From Bradyrhizobium barranii subsp. barranii (GTDB taxonomy: Bacteria > Pseudomonadota > Alphaproteobacteria > Rhizobiales > Xanthobacteraceae): a DNA stretch of 64,000 nucleotides. The stretch covers positions 2,370,001-2,434,000 of the forward strand of contig NZ_CP086136.1 of the NCBI RefSeq assembly GCF_017565645.3. Direction: 5' to 3'. The position numbers were made by a program, and so were the translations under genes. The notes below the pieces were generated by a model. It searched no databases, had not been told where the DNA came from, and saw only the letters and a program-made list of their open reading frames with translations. Below, piece by piece: positions 46,783 through 55,776 of this stretch. How positions within the stretch are numbered: position 1 is the first letter of the stretch; every line of letters starts with the position of its first letter.

Positions 46783-47816
46783 GAACGATTGGAAAGAACC
46801 GCGGCCTGGCACGGCTTGCTGACGCGGATGGCCATTTTCGCATGGTCGCGCTGGATCAGCGGCCGCCGTTGTTCGACGCCATTGCAAAGGCAAAGGGGAT
46901 CACGCGGGACCAGGTCGAATATTCCGACGTCACGGCGGCCAAGCGTCTTCTGGTCGAGAACCTCGCGCCGCATTGCAGCTCGATGCTGTTCGACCCGAAC
47001 TTTGCCGTGCCTGCCGCGATCGATCTGTTGCCGCCGCGCTGCGGCCTGATCATGACGCTGGAAGAGCACCGCGTTGAGGAAACCGCGGGCGGCCGCAAGT
47101 CGCGCGCGATCACCAATTGGAGCGTGGAAAAGATCCGCGCCATGGGCGGCGACGCCGTCAAGGTGCTGGCCTGGTACCGGCCGGACGCCGATGCCGCGGT
47201 GAACGAGCACCAGAAGCGTTTCGTGCGCGAAATCGGCGAAGACTGCGCCCGTCACGATATCCCGTACGTGCTCGAGTTGCTGGTCTACCCGTTCCTCGGC
47301 AGCGCCAATCACACGGCCGATTACGTGGAATCGCCCGGCAAGCTCCCGGGCCTCGTCATCGACAGCGTGCGCGAATTCGCAAAGCCTGAATACGGCGTCG
47401 ATCTTCTCAAGCTGGAGAGCCCGCTTGCAGCCAACAGCCTGCCGGCGCGTGACGGCAGCGCGGAAGCAAAGGCCGCGCAGAAGGAGTTCGATGCGATCGG
47501 CGATATTTGCCGCGAACGCAGCATCCCCTGGGTGTTGCTGTCGGGCGGGGCTGCGCCTGAAAAGTTCGAGCGCGTGCTCGACTACTCCTATGCCGCAGGC
47601 GCAAGCGGTTTCCTGGCGGGCCGCACCATCTGGCTGGATGCCGTCCTGAAGAACTTTCCGGACCGCGCAGCGGTGTCGGCCAGCCTGCGCAAGGATGGCC
47701 TCGCGGTGCTGGAACGGCTCAATCAGCTGACCACGGCCAAGGGCACGCCGTGGAAGGCGCGCTTCCCGGTGTTCGCTGATATCAAGCAGGAAGGTGACTT
47801 CGCGCGCGCCTACTGA
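46779..47816 (+). CDS. LacD-type class I aldolase (tagatose-bisphosphate aldolase family), 345 aa
   Basis: TIM-barrel aldolase related to LacD and YihT. Matching segments are MVALDQRPPLF at the start, MGGDAVKVLAWYRPDADAAV, LELLVYPF, YGVDLLKLESPL (Schiff-base Lys of the family), WVLLSGGAAPEKFERVLDYS and GFLAGRTIW (phosphate-binding). The ATG at 46779 overlaps the kinase stop. The length is close to LacD (326 aa). It would cleave a phosphorylated ketose or keto-deoxy acid to triose units; the substrate is not certain. Confidence 0.85.
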   Translation: MRTIGKNRGLARLADADGHFRMVALDQRPPLFDAIAKAKGITRDQVEYSDVTAAKRLLVENLAPHCSSMLFDPNFAVPAAIDLLPPRCGLIMTLEEHRVEETAGGRKSRAITNWSVEKIRAMGGDAVKVLAWYRPDADAAVNEHQKRFVREIGEDCARHDIPYVLELLVYPFLGSANHTADYVESPGKLPGLVIDSVREFAKPEYGVDLLKLESPLAANSLPARDGSAEAKAAQKEFDAIGDICRERSIPWVLLSGGAAPEKFERVLDYSYAAGASGFLAGRTIWLDAVLKNFPDRAAVSASLRKDGLAVLERLNQLTTAKGTPWKARFPVFADIKQEGDFARAY

Positions 47817-47864
47817 GGTGGTAACGGTCCCGCGTGGTCTCAACTCGGTCGCAGGACCTGCAAT

Positions 47865-48992
47865 ATGACGACTGACAGCTTCACCATCCGCTCGATCGAG
47901 GCCTTCTGCTATCGCTATCCCTTGGCGACGCCGGTGGTGACGTCGTTCGGCAAGATGCTCAACCGTCCGGCCGTCTTCGTTCGCGCAGTCGACGAGGACG
48001 GTGTCGAGGGATGGGGCGAAGCCTGGTCCAACTTTCCTGCACCGGGCGCCGAGCACCGTGCCCGGCTTGTCAACGAAGCGCTCGCTCCGGGCCTTGTCGG
48101 GCGCAGGTTCGACAGTCCCGCCCAGGCTTTCGAGGTCCTGTCGAAAGGTACCGAAGTGCTCGCGCTTCAATGCGGCGAGCCCGGTCCGTTCGCGCAGGCG
48201 ATTTCGGGCATCGATCTCGCGCTGTGGGATCTCTCCGCGCGCCGGCAGCGCTTGCCGCTGTGGTGGCTTCTCGGTGGGCAGTCGCGCAGGATCAAGGTCT
48301 ATGCCAGCGGCATCAATCCGGGCGGCGCCGCGCAGACGGCCGAAGCCGCGCTCGCGCGTGGCCATCGCGCGTTGAAGCTGAAGGTCGGCTTCGGTGCCGA
48401 GACCGATCTCGCCAATCTGGCCGCGCTGCGCGCGATCGTCGGTGCGGGCATGCTCGCTGCCGATGCCAATCAGGGCTGGTCGGTCGATCAGGCGCTGGAG
48501 ATGGTGCCGCGGTTGGCCGCGTTCGATCTGCGATGGCTGGAGGGGCCCATCCGCGCCGACCGGCCGCGCGAGGAATGGCGCAGGCTGCGGGCAGCCGCGA
48601 AAATGCCGATTGCCGCGGGCGAGAACATTTCGAGCGTCGAGGGATTCAAGGACGTCCTGGCCGAAGACGTGCTCGGCGTTGTTCAGCCCGACATCGCGAA
48701 ATGGGGCGGGCTGAGCGCATGCGCTGGCGTCGCGCGCGACATTTTGAAGGCGGCCAAGACGTTCTGCCCGCATTATCTCGGCGGTGGCATCGGACTGCTC
48801 ACCTCGGCGCATCTGCTGGCAGGCATCGGCGGCGACGGCTGGCTCGAGGTCGACGCCAACGACAATCCGCTGCGCGACCGGTTCTGCGGTGCCGTTGCCA
48901 ATGTCACGGATGGTACGATCGTCCTCGGCGAGGAACCGGGGCTCGGATTCACGCCAGACCTGTCGGGAATCGCGGACTATCGCAGCCTGTAG
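47865..48992 (+). CDS. Enolase-superfamily dehydratase/racemase (MR/MLE family), 375 aa
   Basis: Mandelate racemase/muconate lactonizing enzyme type. The base pair Lys-x-Lys is in RALKLKVGFG, the metal ligands are Asp in ADANQGW, Glu in RWLEGPI and Glu in AAGENIS, and the later catalytic segment QPDIAKWGGLS is followed by FCPHYLGGG with a possible second catalytic His. This set suits a sugar-acid dehydratase. It is the last gene of the sugar operon, 48 nt after the aldolase gene. The product would be a 2-keto-3-deoxy acid if it is a dehydratase. Confidence 0.88.
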   Translation: MTTDSFTIRSIEAFCYRYPLATPVVTSFGKMLNRPAVFVRAVDEDGVEGWGEAWSNFPAPGAEHRARLVNEALAPGLVGRRFDSPAQAFEVLSKGTEVLALQCGEPGPFAQAISGIDLALWDLSARRQRLPLWWLLGGQSRRIKVYASGINPGGAAQTAEAALARGHRALKLKVGFGAETDLANLAALRAIVGAGMLAADANQGWSVDQALEMVPRLAAFDLRWLEGPIRADRPREEWRRLRAAAKMPIAAGENISSVEGFKDVLAEDVLGVVQPDIAKWGGLSACAGVARDILKAAKTFCPHYLGGGIGLLTSAHLLAGIGGDGWLEVDANDNPLRDRFCGAVANVTDGTIVLGEEPGLGFTPDLSGIADYRSL

Positions 48993-49173
48993 ACGGCTGC
49001 GACACCTGCGTCGTCGGGCGCCGCGCAGGCCAGTTTCCCCTTGCGTTCTATTCCTCGTCGCGGAAAGCTGCCGGCGAGACGGGTAGCCGCCTTCACATTT
49101 CATAACGATGGCCGGAGCCATGTCTCGCCGAGCTTGAAAATCAAAGTTCGTTCTGCTCATTAGGGATCTGCAA

Positions 49174-49216
49174 TTGCGCTGCAACATGCGCAAAAAGCCC
49201 ATCGACTAAAGTCGAT
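49174..49216. promoter_or_regulatory. Two palindromes in leader of the branched-chain amino-acid importer
   Basis: TTGCGC-N8-GCGCAA (49174-49193) and ATCGACT-AA-AGTCGAT (49201-49216, perfect) lie within 65 nt of the start codon at 49238. The second may form a leader hairpin just before the GAGGAAA ribosome binding site. They are the only clear structures in the 245-nt gap after the dehydratase gene. Confidence 0.4.
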
Positions 49217-49237
49217 AGCCAGCGAGGAAACGAAAAA

Positions 49238-50470
49238 ATGCGCAAGCTCACTTTGGCCATTGCCGTGATCGCCCCGATGCTCGGTCATGCCGCGTCGGCT
49301 GAGGACACCCTCAAGATCGGCTACATCGATCCGCTCTCCGGCGGTGGCGCCAGCGTCGGCGAGGGTGGTCTGAAGACATTCCAGTATCTGGCCGACGAGC
49401 TCAACGCCAAGGGCGGCATTCTCGGCCACAAGATCGAGATCGTGCCGCTCGACAACAAGACCAATCCGCAGGAAAGCCTGGTGCAGGCCCAGAAGGCGAT
49501 CGACGCCGGGGTCCACTACATCACGCAAGGCAACGGCTCGTCCGTCGGCGCGGCGCTGTCGGATTTCGTCACCAAGAACAACACGCGCAATCCCGGCAAG
49601 GAAGTGCTGTACTTCAACTACGCCGCCGTCGATCCCAGCCTGACCAACGAGAAGTGCAGCTACTGGCATTTCCGCTGGGATGCGAGCTCCGACATCAAGA
49701 TGGAGGCGCTCACCAACTACATGAAGGACACCGCCTCGATCAAAAAGGTGTACCTGATCAACCAGGACTATTCGTTCGGTCAGTCCGTCCGCTCCGACGC
49801 GCGCAAGATGCTCGGCGCCAAGCGGCCCGACATCCAGATCGTCGGCGACGAGCTGCATCCGCTGCTGAAGGTCACCGATTTCTCGCCCTATATCGCCAAG
49901 ATCAAGGCGTCCGGCGCCGACAGCGTCGTCACCGGCAACTGGGGCCAGGACTTCGCGCTGCTGCTCAAGGCTGCCGCTGACGCCGGCCTGAAGGTCAACT
50001 GGTACACCTATTATGCCGGTGGCGCCGGCGGCCCCACTGCCGTCAAGCAGACCGGTCTCGATCATCAGGTCTTCCAGATCACCGAAGGCTTTGCGAATTC
50101 CGGCAACAAGACCGCGATGGATTACGAGAAGGCGTTCCGCGCCAAGGTCAATCTGTCGCTCTGGTACCCGCGTGCGGTCAACGAGATGCGCATGTTCAAG
50201 GCGGCTGCCGAGAAGGCCAACTCGATCGATCCCGTGAAGGTGGCGGCGGCGCTCGAGGACCTGAAGTTCGAGGTCCTGGACGGCGGCTCCGGCATCATGC
50301 GCAAGGACGACCACCAGTTCCTTCAGCCGATCTACATTTCCTCCTTCGGCAAGCTGACCGAGAATGAGCCGTTCGACGAGGAAAACACCGGCTGGGGCTG
50401 GCACCTCGTCTCCAAGGTCGACACGGCGCAGGCCATGGTCCCCACGACCTGCAAGATGGCGCGGCCGTAA
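49238..50470 (+). CDS. Branched-chain amino-acid-type ABC substrate-binding protein (LivK-like), 410 aa
   Basis: Type I periplasmic-binding-protein fold. Signal peptide MRKLTLAIAVIAPMLGHAAS ending near ASA. The mature part has the family start DTLKIGYIDPLSGGGASVGE and the lobe segments KIEIVPLDNKTNPQESLVQAQ and KVYLINQDYSFGQSVRSDAR. It heads the livHMGF-type cassette. In Bradyrhizobium such receptors also take aromatic acids, amides and other compounds, so leucine is not assured. The gap of about 120 nt to livH suggests that the receptor may also be translated at a higher level. Confidence 0.92.
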   Translation: MRKLTLAIAVIAPMLGHAASAEDTLKIGYIDPLSGGGASVGEGGLKTFQYLADELNAKGGILGHKIEIVPLDNKTNPQESLVQAQKAIDAGVHYITQGNGSSVGAALSDFVTKNNTRNPGKEVLYFNYAAVDPSLTNEKCSYWHFRWDASSDIKMEALTNYMKDTASIKKVYLINQDYSFGQSVRSDARKMLGAKRPDIQIVGDELHPLLKVTDFSPYIAKIKASGADSVVTGNWGQDFALLLKAAADAGLKVNWYTYYAGGAGGPTAVKQTGLDHQVFQITEGFANSGNKTAMDYEKAFRAKVNLSLWYPRAVNEMRMFKAAAEKANSIDPVKVAAALEDLKFEVLDGGSGIMRKDDHQFLQPIYISSFGKLTENEPFDEENTGWGWHLVSKVDTAQAMVPTTCKMARP

Positions 50471-50589
50471 TCACGACATCCGTCGTTTTCCCGCGGCCGC
50501 CATCGGTCGCGGGAAGGCGGTGGCCGGACTATTCTTGATTGGGCGATGTTCACCGGGGCCATCAGGCCCCGGACAGAGACGAGTGCGCT

Positions 50590-51537
50590 GTGCTTGAACT
50601 CATTGTCATTTCGACCCTGAACGGCGTGCTGTTCGGCATGCTGCTCTTCCTGCTGTCGAGCGGGCTGACCGTCATCTTCAGCATGATGGGCGTGCTCAAC
50701 TTCGCGCATGCCAGCTTCTACATGCTCGGCGCCTTCTTCGGCTTCCAGCTCACTAAGTGGATCGGCTTCTGGCCGGCGCTGGTGCTGGCGCCGCTACTGG
50801 TCGGCGCCATCGGCATGGCGGTGGAGCGCTACGGCCTGCGCAACACCCACAAGCACGGTCATGTCGCGGAATTGCTGCTGACCTTCGGTCTGGCTTTTGC
50901 GATCGAAGAGATCGTGTCGATGATCTGGGGCAAGAGCCCGGTCGACTATCGCGTGCCGGCGCTGCTCGACTTCCCTGCTTTCACGATCTTCTCTACCAAC
51001 TATCCCGCCTACAAGATCTTCATGCTGGCCGTGTCGGTCGTGATCTTCGTGGCGCTGCTGGTCGTGCTCAAACGCACCCGCGTCGGCCTGATCGTGCAGG
51101 CGGCGCTGACGCATCCGCACATGGTCGGGCATCTCGGCCACAATGTCGGGCGCGTGTTCATGGTGGTGTTCGGCGTCGGCAGCGCGCTCGCCGGCATTGC
51201 CGGCGTCATTGCCGGACCGGCCCTGGTGACGCAGTCGGACATGGCCGCGGCGCTCGGGCCCATCCTGTTCGTCGTCATCGTGTTCGGTGGCCTCGGCTCC
51301 TTGCCCGGCGCTTTCATCGCCTCGCTCGTCATCGGACTGGTGCAGACTTTTGCGGTGGCGCTGAACGGCTCGCTGGCGAGTGCGTTCGGACCGCTCGATC
51401 CGTCGACGGGACCGTCGGTCCTCACCGACATCTGGAACGTCACGATCGCGCAGGTCGCGCCGATCGTTCCCTATATGCTGCTGGTGCTCATTCTGATCGT
51501 TCGCCCCATGGGCCTGATGGGGACGCGCGAGTCATGA
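50590..51537 (+). CDS. livH: Branched-chain amino-acid ABC permease LivH, 315 aa
   Basis: Membrane permease with about eight hydrophobic segments, typical of LivH: NGVLFGMLLFLLSSGLTVIF, MGVLNFAHASFYMLGAFFGF, and the cytoplasmic loop VVLKRTRVGLIVQAALTHP. It starts at GTG 50590. Its stop overlaps the livM start. It pairs with LivM to form the channel. Confidence 0.92.
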   Translation: MLELIVISTLNGVLFGMLLFLLSSGLTVIFSMMGVLNFAHASFYMLGAFFGFQLTKWIGFWPALVLAPLLVGAIGMAVERYGLRNTHKHGHVAELLLTFGLAFAIEEIVSMIWGKSPVDYRVPALLDFPAFTIFSTNYPAYKIFMLAVSVVIFVALLVVLKRTRVGLIVQAALTHPHMVGHLGHNVGRVFMVVFGVGSALAGIAGVIAGPALVTQSDMAAALGPILFVVIVFGGLGSLPGAFIASLVIGLVQTFAVALNGSLASAFGPLDPSTGPSVLTDIWNVTIAQVAPIVPYMLLVLILIVRPMGLMGTRES

Positions 51538-52814
51538 CCGCCAAACCGATTTCGACATCGAAGCCCGCCGGCGACGGCCTGCGCTTCTACGGCGTCTGGC
51601 TGATCGGCATCGCCGCGCTGATCGTCCTGCCGCTGATCTTCTCCTCCGGCGGCTCGCTGACGTCCTTCAGCCTGATCGGCATCGCGATCGTCTTCGCGCT
51701 GTCCTACAACATCCTGCTCGGCCAGACCGGCCTGCTGTCGTTCGGTCACGCCGTGCATTACGGCCTCGGCGGCTTCGCGGCCTGTCACATGATGAATGCG
51801 GTGGTGTCGCATGGCTGGCCGATCCCGCTGCCGTTCATCCCGTTGTTCGGCGGGATCGGTGGTCTCGTCTTCGCTGTCATCATCGGCTGGGTCATGACCA
51901 AGCGCGCCGGCACCGTGTTCGCGATGATCTCGCTCGGCATCGGCGAATTGGTGGCGTCGTCCTCGCTGATCCTGCGTTCGGTGTTCGGCGGCGAAGCCGG
52001 CATCACCACGGATCGCACGGCGCTGCCCAAGATGTTCGGCTGGTCGTTCGGGCCGCAGGTTCAGGTCTATTACCTCATCGCGTTCTGGCTGGTGCTGTCG
52101 GCGATTGCGATGTACGCGCTGACGCGGACGCCGCTGGGGCGGATCAGCAACGCGGTCCGCGACAATCCCGAGCGCGTCCAGTTCATCGGCTACGATCCTC
52201 ACGTCGTCCGCTATCTCGCCTATTGCTTTGCCGGGTTCTTCGCGGGCGTCGCCGGCGGCCTGACCGCGATCAATTTCGAGATCGCGAACTCCGCGCTGCT
52301 CGGTGCGATCCAGTCCGGCCTCGTGCTGTTCTCCACCTTCATCGGCGGCATCGCCTATTTCTTCGGGCCGATCCTCGGCGCGATCCTGGTGACCTATCTC
52401 CAGCTCGGGCTGACAGGCCTCACCAGCGTCTGGCAGCTCTATTTCGGCATCATCTTCATCGGCATCGTGATGTTCGCGCCGGGCGGCATCGCCGGCCTGT
52501 TGATGATGCACCGGCCGCTGGTTCGCGCCGGAACGCTGTGGACGGTGATCCCGTCCTATCTCGTCGCTGTCGTGCCGACCCTGGCGCTCGCCTGCGGCGT
52601 CATCCTCACCATCGAGACGGTCGCGCGCTATTCCGGCGGCGACCCGATCAACCTGTTTGGCATTCCGTTCAATGCGAAATCCCCGGTGACGTGGATTCCC
52701 GCAGCAGTTCTCGTCGTCGGCGGTGCGTTCGTCGCGCGGCTGAGCTGGCGGAGGATCGCGGACGCGTGGGACAGGGCTGCGACGGTCGCCCGTGACCGGG
52801 GGTATCTGGCATGA
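51534..52814 (+). CDS. livM: Branched-chain amino-acid ABC permease LivM, 426 aa
   Basis: Membrane permease with the LivM signature stretch LSYNILLGQTGLLSFGHAVHYGLGG and RISNAVRDNPERVQFIGYDP. At 426 residues it is longer than many LivM proteins because of an extra hydrophobic region at the C-terminus (two or three added helices ending in GAFVARLSWRR). ATG at 51534 overlaps the livH stop, and the livG start overlaps its own stop. Confidence 0.92.
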   Translation: MTAKPISTSKPAGDGLRFYGVWLIGIAALIVLPLIFSSGGSLTSFSLIGIAIVFALSYNILLGQTGLLSFGHAVHYGLGGFAACHMMNAVVSHGWPIPLPFIPLFGGIGGLVFAVIIGWVMTKRAGTVFAMISLGIGELVASSSLILRSVFGGEAGITTDRTALPKMFGWSFGPQVQVYYLIAFWLVLSAIAMYALTRTPLGRISNAVRDNPERVQFIGYDPHVVRYLAYCFAGFFAGVAGGLTAINFEIANSALLGAIQSGLVLFSTFIGGIAYFFGPILGAILVTYLQLGLTGLTSVWQLYFGIIFIGIVMFAPGGIAGLLMMHRPLVRAGTLWTVIPSYLVAVVPTLALACGVILTIETVARYSGGDPINLFGIPFNAKSPVTWIPAAVLVVGGAFVARLSWRRIADAWDRAATVARDRGYLA

Positions 52815-53563
52815 GCGGAGCAGCCATCGAAGTCCGCGCCGTCGAAAAGCGCTTCGGCAATGTCGGCATCATCCGCGACCTCAACCTCAGCGTCGCGAAA
52901 GGCGAGCGTCACGCCGTCATCGGCCCGAACGGCGCCGGAAAATCCACGACGTTCAATCTGATCAGCGGCCACATCAAGCCGACCTCGGGCGAGGTGAAGC
53001 TGAACGGCGATGTGATCTCCGGCCTGCGGCCGTTCGAGATCAACCGGCGCGGCCTGTCGCGCTCGTTCCAGGTCACCAACGTGTTCGCCCGCATGTCGGT
53101 CTGGGAGAACGTCCGCTGTGCCGTGCTGTGGGCGACGGGGCATCGCTACGCCTTCTGGAAGAACGTCGACAGCCTGCCGGAAGTGCGCGAGCGCACGGCC
53201 CAGATCCTGGACGACATCCATCTCACCCATCGGCGCGATGTTCCGGCGGGACTTCTGACCTATGCCGAGCAGCGCGAGCTCGAGATCGGCATCACCATCG
53301 CGAGCGGGGCCACGGTCGTCATGCTCGACGAGCCGACCGCCGGCATGAGCCACGCCGAAACTGACCGCGCGGTGTCGCTGATCCGGCGACTGACCGAGGG
53401 CAAGACCTTGGTCATCGTCGAGCACGACATGAGCGTCGTATTCGGCCTTGCCGACCGCATCTCCGTGCTGGTCTACGGCCACATCATCGCATCGGGAACG
53501 CCGGAAGAGATCCGGCGCGATCCTAAGGTCAAGGAAGCCTATCTCGGCGAGGAAGCGCACTGA
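52811..53563 (+). CDS. livG: Branched-chain amino-acid ABC ATPase LivG, 250 aa
   Basis: ATPase with Walker A GPNGAGKST (residues 38-46), the LivG-type RRGLSRSFQVTNVFARMSVWEN region, Walker B VVMLDEPTAGMS and switch His in VIVEHDMSVVFG. The signature motif is degenerate (LLTYAEQRELEIG in place of LSxGxQ), as is usual for LivG homologues of this subgroup. Start overlaps livM and the stop overlaps livF. Confidence 0.92.
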   Translation: MSGAAIEVRAVEKRFGNVGIIRDLNLSVAKGERHAVIGPNGAGKSTTFNLISGHIKPTSGEVKLNGDVISGLRPFEINRRGLSRSFQVTNVFARMSVWENVRCAVLWATGHRYAFWKNVDSLPEVRERTAQILDDIHLTHRRDVPAGLLTYAEQRELEIGITIASGATVVMLDEPTAGMSHAETDRAVSLIRRLTEGKTLVIVEHDMSVVFGLADRISVLVYGHIIASGTPEEIRRDPKVKEAYLGEEAH

Positions 53564-54257
53564 TGCTCGAGGTCAGGGATCTCCACGCCTATTACGGCAA
53601 GAGCCACATCCTCCAGGGCGTCGACCTCGACGTCGCCGCGGGCGAGGTCGTGAGCCTGCTCGGCCGCAACGGTGTCGGCCGCTCGACCACGGTCAAGGCG
53701 ATCATGGGCGAGGTCGCGCCGCAAGGCACGATCCGCTTCAAGGGCAAGGACATCGCCGGCCTTCCCAGCTACAAGATCGCGCACCTCGGCCTCGGCTATG
53801 TCCCTGAACATCGCGATATCTTCCCGAGCCTGACGGTTCGCCAAAACCTCCTGCTCGGCGTCAAGGACACGCCCGCCCCGGCAAATGGCGGCTTGAGGAC
53901 ATGCTCGAGATGTTCCCCAATCTCGCCGCGCGTGCCGATACGGCCGCGGGCGTGCTGTCCGGCGGCGAGAAGCAGATGCTCACGACCTGCCGGACGCTGA
54001 TGGGCGATCCGGACCTGATCATGATCGACGAGCCGACCGAAGGTCTGGCACCGCTGATCGTACAGCAGGTCGGCGATCTCATCGCCCGCATCGCGCAGGC
54101 CGGCGTCGCAATCCTGCTCGTCGAGCAGAAGCTCTCGATCGCGATGCGGATCTCGAAGCGCGTCTACATCATGGGCCACGGCCGCGTCGTGTTCGAGGGC
54201 ACGCCGGACGAGCTCAAGGCCAACGCCGCCGTGCGTCAGGAATGGCTCGAAGTCTGA
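53563..54257 (+). pseudogene. livF: Branched-chain amino-acid ABC ATPase LivF, frameshifted as sequenced
   Basis: The first 107 codons encode a normal LivF start, up to VRQNLLLGVKDTPAPA, then the frame is lost. The rest (DMLEMFPNLAARADTAAGVL, LSGGEKQ, IMIDEPTEGLAPLI, LLVEQKLSIAMRI) is read one base over from about 53883. Adding one G to the GG at 53880-53881 restores a single 231-residue LivF with KWRLEDMLEMFPNL in the middle. A homopolymer deletion in the sequence is more likely than loss of the gene. The Walker A reads GRNGVGRST (34-42), with Arg40 in place of the invariant Lys; this part is unaffected by the frameshift and so is probably real. Confidence 0.88.
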
Positions 54258-54482
54258 CGCTCACATTGTCGTGTGACGCGCGCGCAAAATAGAACGGCTG
54301 CGCGATGCGCATACGCATCTGAATTCTTCGCTACATCTCACGCTTCATAATCCTTGTATCGTCGCGCTCGCTGGCATCGCAATCGATGCGGCCGATGATA
54401 ACCAAGAAGAAAGTGGAGGGTGCCGGCGGCAGCCTGTGAGCTCGCGCGTCGATGCGTCTTGCCTGGGAAGGAGATGCCGAGC

Positions 54483-55688
54483 ATGCCGGGAAGACAACTG
54501 GTCCGTGGAGTCGTTGCTCTGCTTGCGGCGCTGGGCGCCGCTTCGGCCGCGACGGCCGGAAACTACGACACCGGCGCGACCGACACGTCGATCAAGCTCG
54601 GGCAGACCATGCCCTATTCGGGACCGGCCTCCGCCTATTCCGCGATTGGCCGCGCCGAGATCGCCTATTTCAAGATGCTCAACGACAAGGGCGGCATCAA
54701 CGGCCGCAAGGTCGAGCTGCTCAGCATGGACGACGGTTATTCGCCGTCGAAGACGGTCGAGCAGGTTCGCCGCCTCGCCGAGAGCGACGAGGTGCTGGCG
54801 ATGTTCTCGATGCTCGGCACCGGTCCCAACATCGCCGCGCAGAAATACCTCAACGCCAAGAAGATTCCGCAGCTGTTCCCGTCGAGCGGCGCCAGCCGCT
54901 GGAACGATCCGCAGCATTTTCCCTGGACCACCGGTTCGCAGCCGACCTACCGGACGGAAGGCCGCATCTATGCCAAGTGGATTCTTGCGAACAAGCCGAA
55001 CGCCAAAATCGCCGTCATCACGCCGAACGAAGATCCCGGGCGCGACTATCTCGCCGGCTTCAAGGAAGGGTTAGGGGAGCACGTCAACCAGATCGTGTCC
55101 GAGGCCACCTACGAGACATCGGATCCGACCGTCGACTCCCAGATCGTCAAGTTCAAGGCCGCCGGCGCCGACGTTGTTTTCAACGAGTGCACGCCGAAAT
55201 TCGCGGCGCAGGCCATCAAGAAAATCGCCGAGCTCGGCTGGAAGCCGCAGATCATCCTTCCCGCCGTTTCCAACTCCGTCGGCTCCGTGCTGGTGCCGGC
55301 CGGGCTCGACAATTCCGTCGGCATCGTCACCGGTGCTTTCCAGAAGGATCCCGGTGATCCGCGCTGGGAGAATGATTCCGGCATGAAAGCCTGGCGCGAA
55401 TGGATGAAGACGTACAATTCGGGCGCCGATCCGGCCGACGTATTCAACGTCACCGGCTACACCATGGCGCAGATCATGGAGCTGGTGCTGCAGCGCGCCG
55501 GCAACGACCTCACCCGCGCCAATTTGATGAAGCAGACGCAATCCTTCAAGGATGTCGAATTGCCGATGCTGCTGCCGGGCATCAAGCTCAACACCTCGGC
55601 CGAGCAGGTGACGCCGATCCGGCAGTTGCAGATGGCGCGCTTCAACGGCAAATCCTGGGAGCTGTTCGGCGACGTGATCGGCGAATAG
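54483..55688 (+). CDS. Branched-chain amino-acid-type ABC substrate-binding protein 2, 401 aa
   Basis: Second LivK-type receptor, not closely like the first. Signal peptide with core VRGVVALLAALGAASAATA. The mature start TDTSIKLGQTMPYSGPASAY and lobe segment VELLSMDDGYSPSKTVEQVR, then AVITPNEDPGRDYLAGFKEG, are typical. ATG at 54483 is chosen because AAGGAG lies 9 nt before it; the ATG at 54474 is too close. It follows livF by 225 nt with a small inverted repeat (GATGCG-CATA-CGCATC) between. It may feed the same LivHMGF permease with another ligand. Confidence 0.9.
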   Translation: MPGRQLVRGVVALLAALGAASAATAGNYDTGATDTSIKLGQTMPYSGPASAYSAIGRAEIAYFKMLNDKGGINGRKVELLSMDDGYSPSKTVEQVRRLAESDEVLAMFSMLGTGPNIAAQKYLNAKKIPQLFPSSGASRWNDPQHFPWTTGSQPTYRTEGRIYAKWILANKPNAKIAVITPNEDPGRDYLAGFKEGLGEHVNQIVSEATYETSDPTVDSQIVKFKAAGADVVFNECTPKFAAQAIKKIAELGWKPQIILPAVSNSVGSVLVPAGLDNSVGIVTGAFQKDPGDPRWENDSGMKAWREWMKTYNSGADPADVFNVTGYTMAQIMELVLQRAGNDLTRANLMKQTQSFKDVELPMLLPGIKLNTSAEQVTPIRQLQMARFNGKSWELFGDVIGE

Positions 55689-55776
55689 GATCGACGCAAT
55701 CTGACGGGCGGGCTGGTACCAGCCCGCCCGCCTGTCTTGTCCCGCAGTTGCTTCCTCCAACGACAGTGAAACGACG

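Noticed and set aside
46632..49202. Long minus-strand open frame across the kinase, aldolase and dehydratase genes
   Set aside because: It runs through three well-supported enzymes and has composition typical of antisense shadows.
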